64,000 bases of DNA from DASQEH01 sp963765725 (GCA_963765725.1 CAVXXI010000001.1:1-64000); one strand, 5' to 3'; positions 14,711 through 23,656 are shown, counted from the first letter of the stretch. Notes: generated from the letters alone by a model not told the origin. Translations and numbers: made by a program.

Positions 14711-15955
14711 TCAGCCGCCCCAGTTCGGCTTCGGGAAGACGGGTTGTGCCTGAGCGACAGCCGGGGGGTATACCGGAAGTAGCTTTCCGCCTTGCCACTG
14801 TACGAGGTTGTATGAGCCGGTGGGGGCGCCGACCGCGTTCCAGGTGAGCTTGCCCAAAATGGTGGGCCAGGTCCCGGAATGCAGGGTCTTGATGATGGTC
14901 GCGTTGTCGATCTTGCCGGTCTTGGCAGCGACTTCCTGGATCAACTGTCCGGTCGCGTAGGCTTCCGCGCTGCTGTCGTCGACCGTCTGAGCGGACCCGC
15001 CATACTTCTTGATGTACGCGGCTGTGAACGCTGCGCTGCCGGACGCCTTGGAGCCAGGAAACCAGTCAGCCGACGAGGTGATCCCGGCGGTGTTCGACCT
15101 TCCGACCTTGTCGGGGAACTCCAGCGGCGAGTTCGCCCCGTTGGACAAGAACATGAACTTGGGGTTGTAGGTCAGCTGAACCAGGCTCTTGACTTGAGCG
15201 TAGGCGTCGTCGCTTTGGGTTCCACCCACGATGACATCGGGCTTCTTCGCGGCGATGGCCGCCATGATAGGTGACAGGTCTTGAGTCTCCGCCGGGTACA
15301 CCTGCTTGTACACGGTCTTGATTCCGGCCGCCTCGAACTTCGCACGGATGTTCTCAGCTATCGGCGCAGAGAACGGATCGTCGAGTTCTGCGTAGGCAGC
15401 GGTCTTGGGACGGTCGGCCGGGTTGAGGGACAAGATGAACTTCGCGAAGACGTTGCCGGACTCCGTTGTGGGTGCCGGCTGGACGAAGAAGAAGTTATTC
15501 AGCTTCTGTTTGAAGACGTCGGGGCCGCCGCCCGCGGGGGCCAGGAACGCGTAGCCGTACCGCTTGGCGACCTGCGAGGCGGGGATGGTCAACAGCGTCG
15601 AGAACGGACCGAAGGTGAGGTTGACGTGGTCCTTGTTGATCAGGTTCTGATAGTTCGTGACCACCTGAGTCGGGCTCGACGCATCGTCGACGATCTTCAT
15701 CTGCACCTTGCGACCCAACACCCCGCCCTCGGCGTTCACAGTGTCGGCCCATAGCTGGTACCCGCGTTCAACTGCCTTCCCCGAATCGGAGAAGTCCCCC
15801 GTCAGCGACACCGAAGCCCCGATCACGAGTGGGCCGGAGCTGCTGCCACCGCTCCCACCATTGGCGCCGCTCGAGGCACATCCAGCGGTCACTAGCGCCA
15901 GTGTGCTCACGGCCGCCACTGCAATGGAACGTCTGGTGAACCTGCGGATACGCAC
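14711..15955 (-). CDS. Substrate-binding lipoprotein of the Liv-type ABC importer
   Basis: The 414-residue Periplasmic_binding_6-type protein has a lipoprotein signal peptide: basic start VRIRRFTRR, a hydrophobic core and lipobox LVTAGC with Cys26. A Gly/Ser linker and LVIGASVSLTGDFSDSGKAVERGYQL follow. I chose the GTG at 15955 because AAGGAG precedes it by 5 bp and the signal peptide is correct. Upstream in-frame codons have no such support. Ligands of this family include amino acids, amides, aromatic acids and small organic acids. Neighbouring dehydrogenases suggest a non-amino-acid carbon source, but that is inference. A LacI-like operator lies 56 bp upstream. Confidence 0.9.
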   Translation of the reverse strand: MRIRRFTRRSIAVAAVSTLALVTAGCASSGANGGSGGSSSGPLVIGASVSLTGDFSDSGKAVERGYQLWADTVNAEGGVLGRKVQMKIVDDASSPTQVVTNYQNLINKDHVNLTFGPFSTLLTIPASQVAKRYGYAFLAPAGGGPDVFKQKLNNFFFVQPAPTTESGNVFAKFILSLNPADRPKTAAYAELDDPFSAPIAENIRAKFEAAGIKTVYKQVYPAETQDLSPIMAAIAAKKPDVIVGGTQSDDAYAQVKSLVQLTYNPKFMFLSNGANSPLEFPDKVGRSNTAGITSSADWFPGSKASGSAAFTAAYIKKYGGSAQTVDDSSAEAYATGQLIQEVAAKTGKIDNATIIKTLHSGTWPTILGKLTWNAVGAPTGSYNLVQWQGGKLLPVYPPAVAQAQPVFPKPNWGG

Positions 15956-16010
15956 GCTGCTCCTTGAGGGGTGACGCCAGCTGCGACGTCTCGCCTGGGC
16001 CGACTGAATA

Positions 16011-16020
16011 CAAACGATTG
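16011..16020. promoter_or_regulatory. LacI-type operator candidate before the ABC operon
   Basis: CAAACGATTG fits the CAAnCGnTTG pattern with a central CG that LacI-family repressors commonly bind. It sits between the LacI stop at 16318 and the binding-protein start. Related words occur at 17862 and 17940 in front of the plus-strand operon. Confidence 0.4.
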
Positions 16021-16220
16021 CGGTTGAGCATGCGCCCGCCGCCAGCGCGCTGTCAAGCGCTGTGACGAAGTAGCGGGCGGCTGGACGCTCGCCTGTCGGG
16101 CAGGCACCCCTAGACACGAAAGAGACAACAACTGCCAGACCGGATGGCGTCGGGCTGCGTGGGCCGGAATCGCAGACGAAGCAAAGGGTGCGAGGGCGCG
16201 TCAACGTGATGCGCTGTGTC

Positions 16221-16262
16221 GACGGGCGACGGGCGACGGGCGACGGGCGACGGGCGACGGGG
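16221..16262 (+). repeat. Short tandem repeat, GACGGGC x6
   Basis: Five perfect copies of the 7-mer GACGGGC are followed by one imperfect copy, in the 360-bp non-coding stretch between the LacI gene and the ABC operon. Slipped-strand copy-number change is likely. It lies downstream of the LacI stop and upstream of the operon promoter side. Confidence 0.85.
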
Positions 16263-16317
16263 GGCGGCGACGGGGCCGCAGGCCCGAGCCGGCGAACCGT
16301 GCGTGACCGAGCCAGCC

Positions 16318-17340
16318 TCAGCGTTGTGCCGGCGGGCCCGTCGAGCCGCGTACGACGAGCGCGAGCGGGAGCAGAACCGAACGGGCGGGCCGGTGGGGTT
16401 CGGCGATCGCGTCGAGCAGCAACCGAGAGGCGCCGGCGCCGATCTGCTGGTGGGGGATCGCGATGGACGTCAAGGGCGGCTTGAGCTTGTCCAAGAACGG
16501 CATGTCGTTGAAGCCGACGACACTCATGTCTTCGGGGCAGCTGATGCCGCGCTCCGAGAACACGTCGTAACAGCCCAGCGCGATCAGGTCGTTCCCGGCG
16601 ACGATCGCCGTGAAGCCGAGATCGGCGTCGAGGAGACGCCGCAGACCGTCCGCACCCGCGGCTTCGCTCCATTGGGGGACGCTGGTGACTAGGGCGGGGT
16701 CCTCGTCGAGACCCAGGTCGTGCACGGCGGCCCGGAACGACCTTGCCCGGGTCACACCCGTGGAGGTGTCGGCAGGTCCGGCGACGTGCGCGACCCGGCG
16801 GTGGCCGAGATCGGCGAGATGCCGGACGGCGAGCGCGACACCAGCCGCGTCGTCCGGCGTGATCGATGGTACGTCGATGCCGTCTGGGCGGCGGTTGACC
16901 ATGACCATCACCACCCCTTCGCGGTGCAGCTGCTCCAGCAAAGGGTGCTTGACCCGGGCGGTAGCCACGATCAACCCCTCGACCTGGCGCGACCGCAGCA
17001 CCTCGATCTGCGCTCGCTCGCGCCCGGGGTCGTTGTCGGTGTTGACGATCAGCCCGCTGAAGCCAGCCGGTTCGAGTACATCTTCGATGCCGCGAACGAT
17101 GGGCGGAAAGAGCGGATTGGTGAGGTCAGGGATGACCAGTCCGACGGTGCCGGACTTCGACGTCTTGAGCCCGCGTGCGATCGGGTTGGGCCGGTAGCCG
17201 AGGGTCTCCGCGACGTGGATCACGCGCTGCGCGGTCTCGGCCTTGACCAGCTTGCGGGTAGCCGGGTTCAGCGCGCGGGAGGCCGTCGCCGCGTGGACGC
17301 CGGCCGCCTCGGCCACGTCGCGAAGCGTCGGAGAGGGCAC
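16318..17340 (-). CDS. LacI-family transcriptional regulator
   Basis: The 340-residue protein starts with GTG. An N-terminal LacI helix-turn-helix (TLRDVAEAAGVHAATASRAL) and hinge YRPNPIARGLKTSKSGTVG lead into a periplasmic-binding-protein-like effector domain (IPDLTNPLFPPIVRGIED...VVGFNDMPFLDKLKPPLT). It lies upstream of, and in the same direction as, the ABC operon, and faces away from the dehydrogenase operon. The neighbouring CAAnCGnTTG-type words make it the probable local regulator of both. The effector is likely the transported compound or a derivative. Confidence 0.9.
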   Translation of the reverse strand: MPSPTLRDVAEAAGVHAATASRALNPATRKLVKAETAQRVIHVAETLGYRPNPIARGLKTSKSGTVGLVIPDLTNPLFPPIVRGIEDVLEPAGFSGLIVNTDNDPGRERAQIEVLRSRQVEGLIVATARVKHPLLEQLHREGVVMVMVNRRPDGIDVPSITPDDAAGVALAVRHLADLGHRRVAHVAGPADTSTGVTRARSFRAAVHDLGLDEDPALVTSVPQWSEAAGADGLRRLLDADLGFTAIVAGNDLIALGCYDVFSERGISCPEDMSVVGFNDMPFLDKLKPPLTSIAIPHQQIGAGASRLLLDAIAEPHRPARSVLLPLALVVRGSTGPPAQR

Positions 17341-17349
17341 GTCAGGATC

Positions 17350-17829
17350 CTAGAGCGCGGACGGTGTCGGGCCGGGATTGTGGGCGCGCGCACGCACAAC
17401 CATTGCGCCCACGCCCAGGGGTACCGCCAGCACTGCGCCCGTCGCGAAGAGCACACCGTAACGCCCTGGCCGGCCAGGCTGGACGTAAGGACGGCCGCGA
17501 GCGAGCTGCCGACGAACAGCGCACCCGCGAAGAAGGAGACCACCGTGGCGCGCGCCCGGCAGCGCGTCGGTGGCCCAGGTCTGAAGCCTCGAGTGCATCG
17601 CTGTCCAGGCAAGCCCGAGGACAACGGTGGCAACAACTGCAGGCGCCACCTCCTGCGACGTGGCGAGGAGCGCGCAATCGACCAGGGCGGCGAGAGCGCC
17701 TCGGGCGATCAGCCTGGCGGCTGACCAGCGCTGTGAGAGCCCGTCTTACCAGCATCGAGAAGGGCAACACCCATACGCCGTCACACCCCGAGGCGTGAAG
17801 AAGCCCACGACCATGGCACGGTGAACGGC
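17350..17829 (-). pseudogene. Remnant of an MFS transporter C-terminal half
   Basis: Membrane-transporter peptides are found in successive frames on the minus strand: RAMVVGFFTP near 17829, then DGVWVLPFSMLVRRALTAL, VVATVVLGLAWTAMHSRLQTW, ATVVSFFAGALFVGSSLAAV and finally GVLFATGAVLAVPLGVGAMV. At least three frame changes are needed and no N-terminal half is present. This is a truncated, frameshifted major-facilitator gene, possibly a lost transport partner of this locus. Confidence 0.6.
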
Positions 17830-17861
17830 CTTCTCGAAGGGCAGTAGGAGTCGCGACCCTA

Positions 17862-17948
17862 TCGTTTGCACCCCGTTGCCCAAGAGCCATGCAGTCCCGG
17901 CCGGGCTTGACAGCGCCACTGATGTGCATGAGGCTGCACTCGTTTGCA
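17862..17948. promoter_or_regulatory. Two LacI-like operator words before the plus-strand catabolic operon
   Basis: TCGTTTGCA occurs at 17862-17870 and again at 17940-17948. Its complement TGCAAACGA matches the left half of the CAAACGATTG site at 16011. A TTGACA hexamer at 17907 lies between them, without a convincing -10 at the right distance. This may be the control region for the operon starting at 18206, with LacI sites flanking the promoter. Confidence 0.3.
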
Positions 17949-18205
17949 GAATAGGTTGGAGAGGTTGCGCTGAGCTTGGGAGGGGACGTACCGGTGCACG
18001 AGACGGTCGCCTCGGCAATCGACCGGCGGGAGCCGCGCTTGCACGCGAACGGCGTGCCGCCGGCCGGCTTCGCGCGGGTCTCCGCCTCGGTCCGGAGGTG
18101 GTCCGGCTGGTGCGCGGATCGCCCGCCGTGGCATCGCCGGCTGACAGCCGAGTGGCGCGACGGACACCTCGGTGACCCTGCGCCCGGCCTGGACGAGTCG
18201 CGCGC

Positions 18206-19195
18206 ATGACAGATACTTCTGCCTCCGGCCGCTCAGACAGTCACATCTCCGGCTCAATGAAGATCGGGTGGATCGGCGCGGGCAGGATGGGCGCCGCTAT
18301 GGCTAGACGCCTGGCGGTTGCCGGCGAGGACGTCACTGTCTGGAACCGCACCCGATCCAAGGCCGAGGCGCTGACCGACTCTGGCTGCAGGGTCGCCGAC
18401 ACAATCGCTGATCTGCGTGGCCTCGACGTCGTCTTCACGATGGTTTCCGCGCCGGCCGACCTGGTGCAGGTGATGACCGGCGAGGGCGGACTTCTCGAGG
18501 ACCCCGGCAACGTGCCCGGAGCGGTCGTCGACTGTTCCACAGTCGACGACGAGACCTCCGTAGGCATGCGCGCTGCCTGCGCCGAGCGCGGCGTCGCCTT
18601 CCTTGCTGCGCCGGTCAGTGGCAACGGCAAGGTCGTCAAGGCGGGCATGCTCACCCTTGTCGTTTCCGGCCCCGAGGAGACCTGGCTCAAGGTTGCGCCG
18701 CTGCTCGACCACCTCGGCCAGGGCGCGACATACGTCGGAGATGGCGACGTCGCCCGCCTCGCGAAGATCTGCCACAACGTCATGCTTGGTGTGGTGACGC
18801 AATGCCTGGCCGAGATCACGGTGTTGGCGCAGAAGGGGGGCATGTCTCGCGCGGCGTTCCTCGACTTCCTCAACTCGTCCGTGCTGGGCTCGACGTTCAC
18901 GCGCTACAAGTCTCCGGCGCTCGTGCACCTCGACTACACGCCCACGTTCACGCCCCTGCTGCTGCGCAAAGACTTCGACCTCGGCTTCGCAGCGGCACAC
19001 GACCTCGACGTACCTATGCCGGTAGCAGCCGCCGCGGCGGCTGCCGTGCAGGCGAGCGTCAGCAGTGGCCGGGTGGACGAGGACTTCGCGATCTTGCTCG
19101 ACCTGCAGGCCCACAACTCCGGACTGGAGCTCAAGCCAGAGGACGTCGAGGTGGACGACGGGCTGTCGGGGGGCCCGGAGGAGAGCTCGCAATGA
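18206..19195 (+). CDS. Beta-hydroxyacid dehydrogenase family (3-hydroxyisobutyrate/6PGDH-like)
   Basis: The 329-residue NAD(P)-dependent dehydrogenase has Rossmann motif GWIGAGRMGAAMARRL, then VVFTMVSAPADL and the substrate loop FLAAPVSGNGKVVKAGMLTL. The catalytic-helix region KICHNVMLGVVTQCLAE contains the conserved Lys. Family enzymes oxidise 3-hydroxyisobutyrate, tartronate semialdehyde or similar 3-hydroxyacids. An internal ATG at 18257 would start directly at MKIGWIG. Neither start has a strong ribosome site, so the first 17 residues are uncertain. The stop overlaps the next start (ATGA). Confidence 0.85.
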   Translation: MTDTSASGRSDSHISGSMKIGWIGAGRMGAAMARRLAVAGEDVTVWNRTRSKAEALTDSGCRVADTIADLRGLDVVFTMVSAPADLVQVMTGEGGLLEDPGNVPGAVVDCSTVDDETSVGMRAACAERGVAFLAAPVSGNGKVVKAGMLTLVVSGPEETWLKVAPLLDHLGQGATYVGDGDVARLAKICHNVMLGVVTQCLAEITVLAQKGGMSRAAFLDFLNSSVLGSTFTRYKSPALVHLDYTPTFTPLLLRKDFDLGFAAAHDLDVPMPVAAAAAAAVQASVSSGRVDEDFAILLDLQAHNSGLELKPEDVEVDDGLSGGPEESSQ

Positions 19196-20430
19196 CCCGG
19201 CCGCTGCCGGCACCCGGACACATGGGGGTCGAGTACGAAGAGCGGGTCGACTTCGCCCGGCTGCGCGACTACCGCCTCGGCCGAGTACGGACGGCGCTTC
19301 AGGGCAGCGAGTGCGGTGCTTTGCTGCTCTTCGACTTCTACAACATCCGGTACACGACGCACACCTGGATCGGCGGCGCGCTCGGCGACAAGATGATTCG
19401 CTACGCGTTGCTGGCCGGCGACAAGGATCCGGTCCTCTGGGACTTCGGGTCCGCCGTCAAGCACCACAAGATCTACTCCAGGTGGGTCCCGGAGGAGAAC
19501 TACCGCGCCGGGTTCCTCGGCTTCCGCGGCGCCGTCGCGCCCAGCGTCGGGTTGATGGAGACGGCGGTCGCCGAGATCAAGTCGCTGCTCGTCGAGGCGG
19601 GGGTCGCGGACCAACCGGTCGGAGTCGACATCGTCGAGCCGCCGTTCCTGTTCGAGATGCAGAGGCAGGGGTTGCAGGTCATCGACGCCCAGCAACTCAT
19701 GCTCGACGCGCGAGTGATCAAGTCAACCGACGAGATCACGCTGCTCACACAGGCGGTTGCGATGGTCGACGGCGTCTACCAGGACATCGTAGACGTGCTC
19801 AAGCCCGGCATCCGAGAGAACGAAATCGTCGCGCTGGCCAACAAGCGGCTCTACGAGATGGGCTCAGACCAGGTCGAGGCCGTCAATGCCATCTCGGGAG
19901 AACGCTGCAACCCCCATCCGCACAACTTCACCGACCGCCTGATCCGGCCGGGAGACCAAGCGTTCTTCGACATCATCCACTCCTACAACGGCTACCGGAC
20001 CTGCTACTACCGGACCTTTGCCGTCGGGAGCTCTACGACGCCGCAACGCGATGCCTATTCGCGGGCGCGCGAATGGATGGACGCCGGCATCGCCGGCATC
20101 AAGGCCGGGGTCGGTACGGACGAGGTGGCGGCGCTGCTGCCCAAGGCGGAGGAGTTCGGGTTCAACAGCGAGATGGAGGCGTTCGGCCTGCAGTTCGCCC
20201 ACGGCCTCGGACTCGGTCTGCACGAGCGCCCTATCATCTCCCGGCTGAACTCGATGAAGGAACCGATCGAGCTGGAGGTCGGCATGGTCTTCGCGCTGGA
20301 GACCTACTGTCCGGCCTCCGACGGCTACTCCGCCGCCCGGATCGAGGAGGAGATCGTGGTCACCGAGGACGGCCCGCAGGTGCTCACCCTCTTCCCGGCG
20401 CAAGACCTCATGGTGACCAACCCCTACTGA
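19192..20430 (+). CDS. M24 (creatinase/Xaa-Pro peptidase/DddP-like) family protein with altered metal site
   Basis: The 412-residue protein has a creatinase-type N-terminal domain (ALLLFDFYNIRYTTHTWIG, LWDFGSAVKHHKI) and a C-terminal pita-bread domain. Metal-ligand positions read Asp260 (FFDIIHSYNGY), Cys271 instead of the second Asp (TCYYRTF against the usual xDxTRT), His337 (FAHGLGLGLHE), Glu370 (ALETY) and Glu385 (RIEEE). The overall pattern recalls the DMSP lyase DddP and aminopeptidase P, but the Asp-to-Cys change argues against standard dinuclear chemistry. It is translationally coupled to the preceding dehydrogenase and 49 bp before the aldehyde dehydrogenase. It probably cleaves or hydrolyses the pathway substrate. 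Confidence 0.82.
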   Translation: MTRPLPAPGHMGVEYEERVDFARLRDYRLGRVRTALQGSECGALLLFDFYNIRYTTHTWIGGALGDKMIRYALLAGDKDPVLWDFGSAVKHHKIYSRWVPEENYRAGFLGFRGAVAPSVGLMETAVAEIKSLLVEAGVADQPVGVDIVEPPFLFEMQRQGLQVIDAQQLMLDARVIKSTDEITLLTQAVAMVDGVYQDIVDVLKPGIRENEIVALANKRLYEMGSDQVEAVNAISGERCNPHPHNFTDRLIRPGDQAFFDIIHSYNGYRTCYYRTFAVGSSTTPQRDAYSRAREWMDAGIAGIKAGVGTDEVAALLPKAEEFGFNSEMEAFGLQFAHGLGLGLHERPIISRLNSMKEPIELEVGMVFALETYCPASDGYSAARIEEEIVVTEDGPQVLTLFPAQDLMVTNPY

Positions 20431-20479
20431 GCTGGTGGGCCTCCACCGACGTCGAGACCTCACGGACGAAAGGAACCTC

Positions 20480-21940
20480 ATGGCGGACTTCAGCCTCGAC
20501 CGTTTCACCGATCTGCCGCTGGGCCTGTTCATCGGCGGCAAGGTCGTGCCGGCCTCGGACGGAGGCCGCTTCGACGTTCTCAACCCAGCCACCGGTGCGG
20601 TGCTCACCTCGGTCGCCGACGGCACGGTCGACGACGCGATCGCCGCTGTCGACGCCGCCCACGCGGCTGCCGCGGACTGGGCGGCCACGGCGCCGCGAGA
20701 TCGGGCGGAGGTGCTGCGTCGTGCCTTCGAGCTGATGACCTCGCGGGCCGACGAGATCGCCCACCTGATGTCGCTGGAGAACGGCAAGGCCCTCGTCGAC
20801 GCGCGGGGGGAGACGACGTACGCTGCGGAGTTCTTCCGCTGGTACGCCGAGGAGGCGGTTCGCGCGGAAGGCTCGCTGATGACCGCCCCCTCGGGCGCCA
20901 ACCGGATCGTGGTCATGCATCAGCCCGTCGGCATCGCCGTGCTGGTGACGCCGTGGAACTTCCCCGCCGCCATGGCGACCCGGAAGATCGGCCCTGCGCT
21001 CGCGGCCGGGTGCACCGTCGTGCTCAAGCCCGCCAGCGACACGCCGCTGACGGCCCTGCTCCTGGCACAGATCCTCGCCGACGCCGGCGTCCCAGCCGGT
21101 GTCGTCAACGTGCTGCCGGCGCGGCGTTCGGGAGCGGTCGTCTCGGCGATGCTGCACGACCCGCGCGTGCGCAAGCTCTCGTTCACCGGCTCGACGGAGG
21201 TGGGTCGGGTCCTGCTGAAGGAGGCTGCCGACCAGGTCGTCAACTGCTCGATGGAGCTCGGCGGGAACGCGCCGTTCCTGGTCTTCGACGACGCCGACAT
21301 GGACGCCGCGATCGACGGCGCGATGATCGCGAAGATGCGCAACGGTGGCGAGGCCTGCACGGCTGCGAACCGCTTCTTCGTTCAGGCCGGTGTGGCCGAA
21401 GAGTTCTCGCGCCGGCTTGCTGACCGGATGGCGGCGATGCGGATGGGGCCCGGCACCGACGACGCGACGCAGGTCGGGCCGTTGGTCAACGAGGACACGG
21501 TGGGCAAGGTCGACGAGCTGGTCCGTGGCGCCGTCGACGCGGGATCGCGGGTCCTCACCGGCGGGTCACGACCGGACCGACCGGGGTACTACTACGAGCC
21601 CACCGTGCTCGCCGACGTACCGGCGGACTCGGCGATCCTGCGCGAGGAGATCTTCGGCCCGGTCGCGCCGATCGTGACCTTCACCGACACCGACGAGGTG
21701 ATCCGGCTCGCCAACGACTCGGAATTCGGTCTCGTCTGCTATGTCTACACCCAGGACCTCGCCCGCGGCCTGCGTGTGAGCGAGGCGCTGGACTCCGGCA
21801 TGGTCGGCTTGAACCGTGGCCTGGTCTCCGACCCCGCGGCGCCGTTCGGCGGCACCAAGCAGAGCGGCATCGGACGCGAGGGTGGCCACGAGGGGATGCT
21901 CGACTACCTGGAGTCCAAGTATGTCGCGGTCACCTGGTAA
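20480..21940 (+). CDS. NAD(P)-dependent aldehyde dehydrogenase (succinate-semialdehyde type)
   Basis: The 486-residue class 3-like ALDH has cofactor loop TPWNFPAAMATRKIGPALAAGC, catalytic Glu259 in MELGGNAPFLVFDD and nucleophile Cys293 in GGEACTAANRF. The C-terminal PFGGTKQSGIGREGGHEGM is also present. The MELGGNAPF and EACTAANR motifs are those of GabD-type succinate-semialdehyde dehydrogenases and relatives. Substrate calls within this group are unreliable. GAAAGGAAC precedes the ATG. As third gene of the operon it should oxidise the aldehyde released upstream. Confidence 0.88.
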   Translation: MADFSLDRFTDLPLGLFIGGKVVPASDGGRFDVLNPATGAVLTSVADGTVDDAIAAVDAAHAAAADWAATAPRDRAEVLRRAFELMTSRADEIAHLMSLENGKALVDARGETTYAAEFFRWYAEEAVRAEGSLMTAPSGANRIVVMHQPVGIAVLVTPWNFPAAMATRKIGPALAAGCTVVLKPASDTPLTALLLAQILADAGVPAGVVNVLPARRSGAVVSAMLHDPRVRKLSFTGSTEVGRVLLKEAADQVVNCSMELGGNAPFLVFDDADMDAAIDGAMIAKMRNGGEACTAANRFFVQAGVAEEFSRRLADRMAAMRMGPGTDDATQVGPLVNEDTVGKVDELVRGAVDAGSRVLTGGSRPDRPGYYYEPTVLADVPADSAILREEIFGPVAPIVTFTDTDEVIRLANDSEFGLVCYVYTQDLARGLRVSEALDSGMVGLNRGLVSDPAAPFGGTKQSGIGREGGHEGMLDYLESKYVAVTW

Positions 21941-22409
21941 CGGCGGCCGCGGCCGCCGTCGTTCGCTTTCAGCGCGTCGGGGCAGTCCAGCGCAGCAGGA
22001 GGGACGGCCGGGGCCAGTACGGCTGAGCAGCACCGCGTCCGATCGGCCCGTCGTCCACGCTGGCGGGCCCGTGACATCCGGTCTTGTCCATTGTCTGACG
22101 CTCACCTGACCTGGGACCAGCTAAACCGTCGCAGCGGTGGCGTCCCGCAACCGATGGATGTCTTGCTCTGGCTCTACCCATAGCTGCGCGGCGTTCGCCT
22201 ATCAGGCCCTTCCGCAGCTGCGCGCGATGGTGAGCCCGGTAAGGCTTCGAGTCCGACGTCGTGAAGGCGTGCGCCGCTGGATTCGCCGAGGACGGTGGTC
22301 GGCGGCACCCGAACCGCGAGCCGACCAGGCTGACCACGTCTCGGAGCACGGTGCAATGCGGTCGTCGGGACGGTCGATGTCGCCTGCTGGCCGTTGACGG
22401 TCACTGAGG
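21941..22409. other. Gene-free stretch between convergent genes
   Basis: About 470 bp lies between the ALDH stop and the GntR stop. Short openings on both strands show no domain. GGCGGCCGCGGCCGCC just after the ALDH stop (21940-21956) is a GC-rich palindrome that could serve as a terminator stem without a T-run. Confidence 0.45.
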
Positions 22410-23132
22410 TCACCGACCTAGGGACGGGCGTTGTCCAACGACGCCACCCTCGAAGACCGACGGGTGGCGGCCCAGCTCGATCCGGGTCCGCCGGATGTGG
22501 CCCTCGAGGAACCGTTCGGCGTCGACCGAGTCCCGGCGTACGACGGCGTCGAGGATGAGCCGGTGTTCGGAGTTCACGATCCACATCCGGGCAGGCCCGG
22601 TCAGCGCGACGTACGCCCGCCGATAGTGCTGCGTGGAGTTCCACAGTCGCGAGACCATTGCGTTGAGAGGGCCGATGTGACATCCGGAGTAGGTCCCGAG
22701 ATGGAACTCGCGGTCGAGGTCGAGGAACCGGTCGAGGTCGGTGTTCTGCTCGATCTGCTGCTGCACCTCCTCGAGGCGCGCATGGTCCTCATCGGTCAGC
22801 TTGGGCAGGCTCTCGGCCATCGCCAGCGGCTCCAGACGCTCTCTCATCCGGTAGATCACGTCGACCTCATGCATCGTCAGCCGTGGCACCCGGGCGCCCT
22901 TGTTCGGCTCATGCTCCGTGAGACCCTCCGCCTCCAGCATCCGGAGCGCAACACGCACCGGTAGCCGGCTGGCGCCGAGCCGGTCGGCGATCTCCTCCTG
23001 TCGTATGCGGTCCCCCGGCCTGAGCCCGTCGTGCAGGATCTGGTCGCGGAGATACGCAGCGACGCGAGCTGAGGTGACGCCTCCGGTCGCGGCGCACGGC
23101 ATGAGGGCCGGCGTCGCCTCCTCGCGACTCAC
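22410..23132 (-). CDS. GntR-family regulator, FCD type
   Basis: The 240-residue protein has an N-terminal winged helix (ARVAAYLRDQILHDGLRPGDRI, EEIADRLGASRLPVRVALRMLEAEGL). A C-terminal FCD ligand domain follows with the metal-binding D-x3-H pattern DLDREFH and later MWIVNSEHRLILDA. GTG at 23132 overlaps the VOC stop as GTGA, so the two form one unit. FCD regulators sense small carboxylic acids. The palindromes between this unit and the divergent E1 gene are the probable target. Confidence 0.88.
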   Translation of the reverse strand: MSREEATPALMPCAATGGVTSARVAAYLRDQILHDGLRPGDRIRQEEIADRLGASRLPVRVALRMLEAEGLTEHEPNKGARVPRLTMHEVDVIYRMRERLEPLAMAESLPKLTDEDHARLEEVQQQIEQNTDLDRFLDLDREFHLGTYSGCHIGPLNAMVSRLWNSTQHYRRAYVALTGPARMWIVNSEHRLILDAVVRRDSVDAERFLEGHIRRTRIELGRHPSVFEGGVVGQRPSLGR

Positions 23133-23641
23133 GTGCTTATCGTCTCTCGCGCAGACTGGCGGTCCCAGGCCTTGCCGTTCGGGTACGACACCAACTCGAA
23201 CTGCATGCCCCACGGCGCCAGGAAGTAGACCCAGCGGTTGCCCTCGGCCGGTCCCCTGCTCGCCGTCGGGCCGTCGAGCAGCTGCACCCCCGAGCCGCGG
23301 AGGTACTCGACCGCGGCGTCGAGGTCGTCGACGTACAGCGCCACGTGATGGCCGCCGACGTCGCTGTTGCGCGGGATCGCCTCGAGCTGGTCGGGCGACT
23401 CGTAGTGGAAGACCTCGAACACCGCCTGCTCGCCGCAGCGGAACCAGCGGTTCTCGACCATGACGGCGCGCGGGTGGACGTTCAAATGGGCTCGCATCCA
23501 GTCGCCGTCGTCGTGACGGAAGGGCCCGAGCGAGTACAGGTACTCACACCCGAGCACGTCGACGAGGAAGCGGTGAGCCTGGTCGAGGTCGGGCACCGTG
23601 AAGCCGACGTGGTCCAGTCGCCGTAGCCCCGGCAAGCCCAT
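23129..23641 (-). CDS. VOC-superfamily (glyoxalase/extradiol dioxygenase-like) protein
   Basis: The 170-residue protein has two beta-alpha-beta-beta-beta modules: LRRLDHVGFTVPDLDQAHRF at the start and GGHHVALYVDDLDAAVEYL near the middle, ending MQFELVSYPNG. The first-module His (LDHVG), the second-module His (HHVAL) and the C-terminal Glu (QFELVS) are the usual metal ligands. It could be an isomerase, epimerase or lyase on an activated intermediate. GGAGG stands 6 bp before the ATG. It is the first gene of the VOC-GntR unit and divergent from E1. Confidence 0.85.
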   Translation of the reverse strand: MGLPGLRRLDHVGFTVPDLDQAHRFLVDVLGCEYLYSLGPFRHDDGDWMRAHLNVHPRAVMVENRWFRCGEQAVFEVFHYESPDQLEAIPRNSDVGGHHVALYVDDLDAAVEYLRGSGVQLLDGPTASRGPAEGNRWVYFLAPWGMQFELVSYPNGKAWDRQSARETIST

Positions 23642-23656
23642 GGGCAACCTCCTGAT

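Noticed and set aside
14711..16672. Very long 653-residue reading of the binding-protein gene
   Set aside because: The first 239 residues cross the heptamer repeat and a stretch antisense to the LacI gene. The lipoprotein signal peptide with AAGGAG upstream fixes the start at 15955.
17907..17935. Sigma-70 promoter based on TTGACA before the dehydrogenase operon
   Set aside because: No acceptable -10 hexamer lies 16-18 bp downstream, so only the hexamer is noted.
21940..21956. NotI-like GC palindrome as a confirmed terminator after the ALDH gene
   Set aside because: The stem is very short-looped with no T-run. In this base composition such palindromes are frequent.
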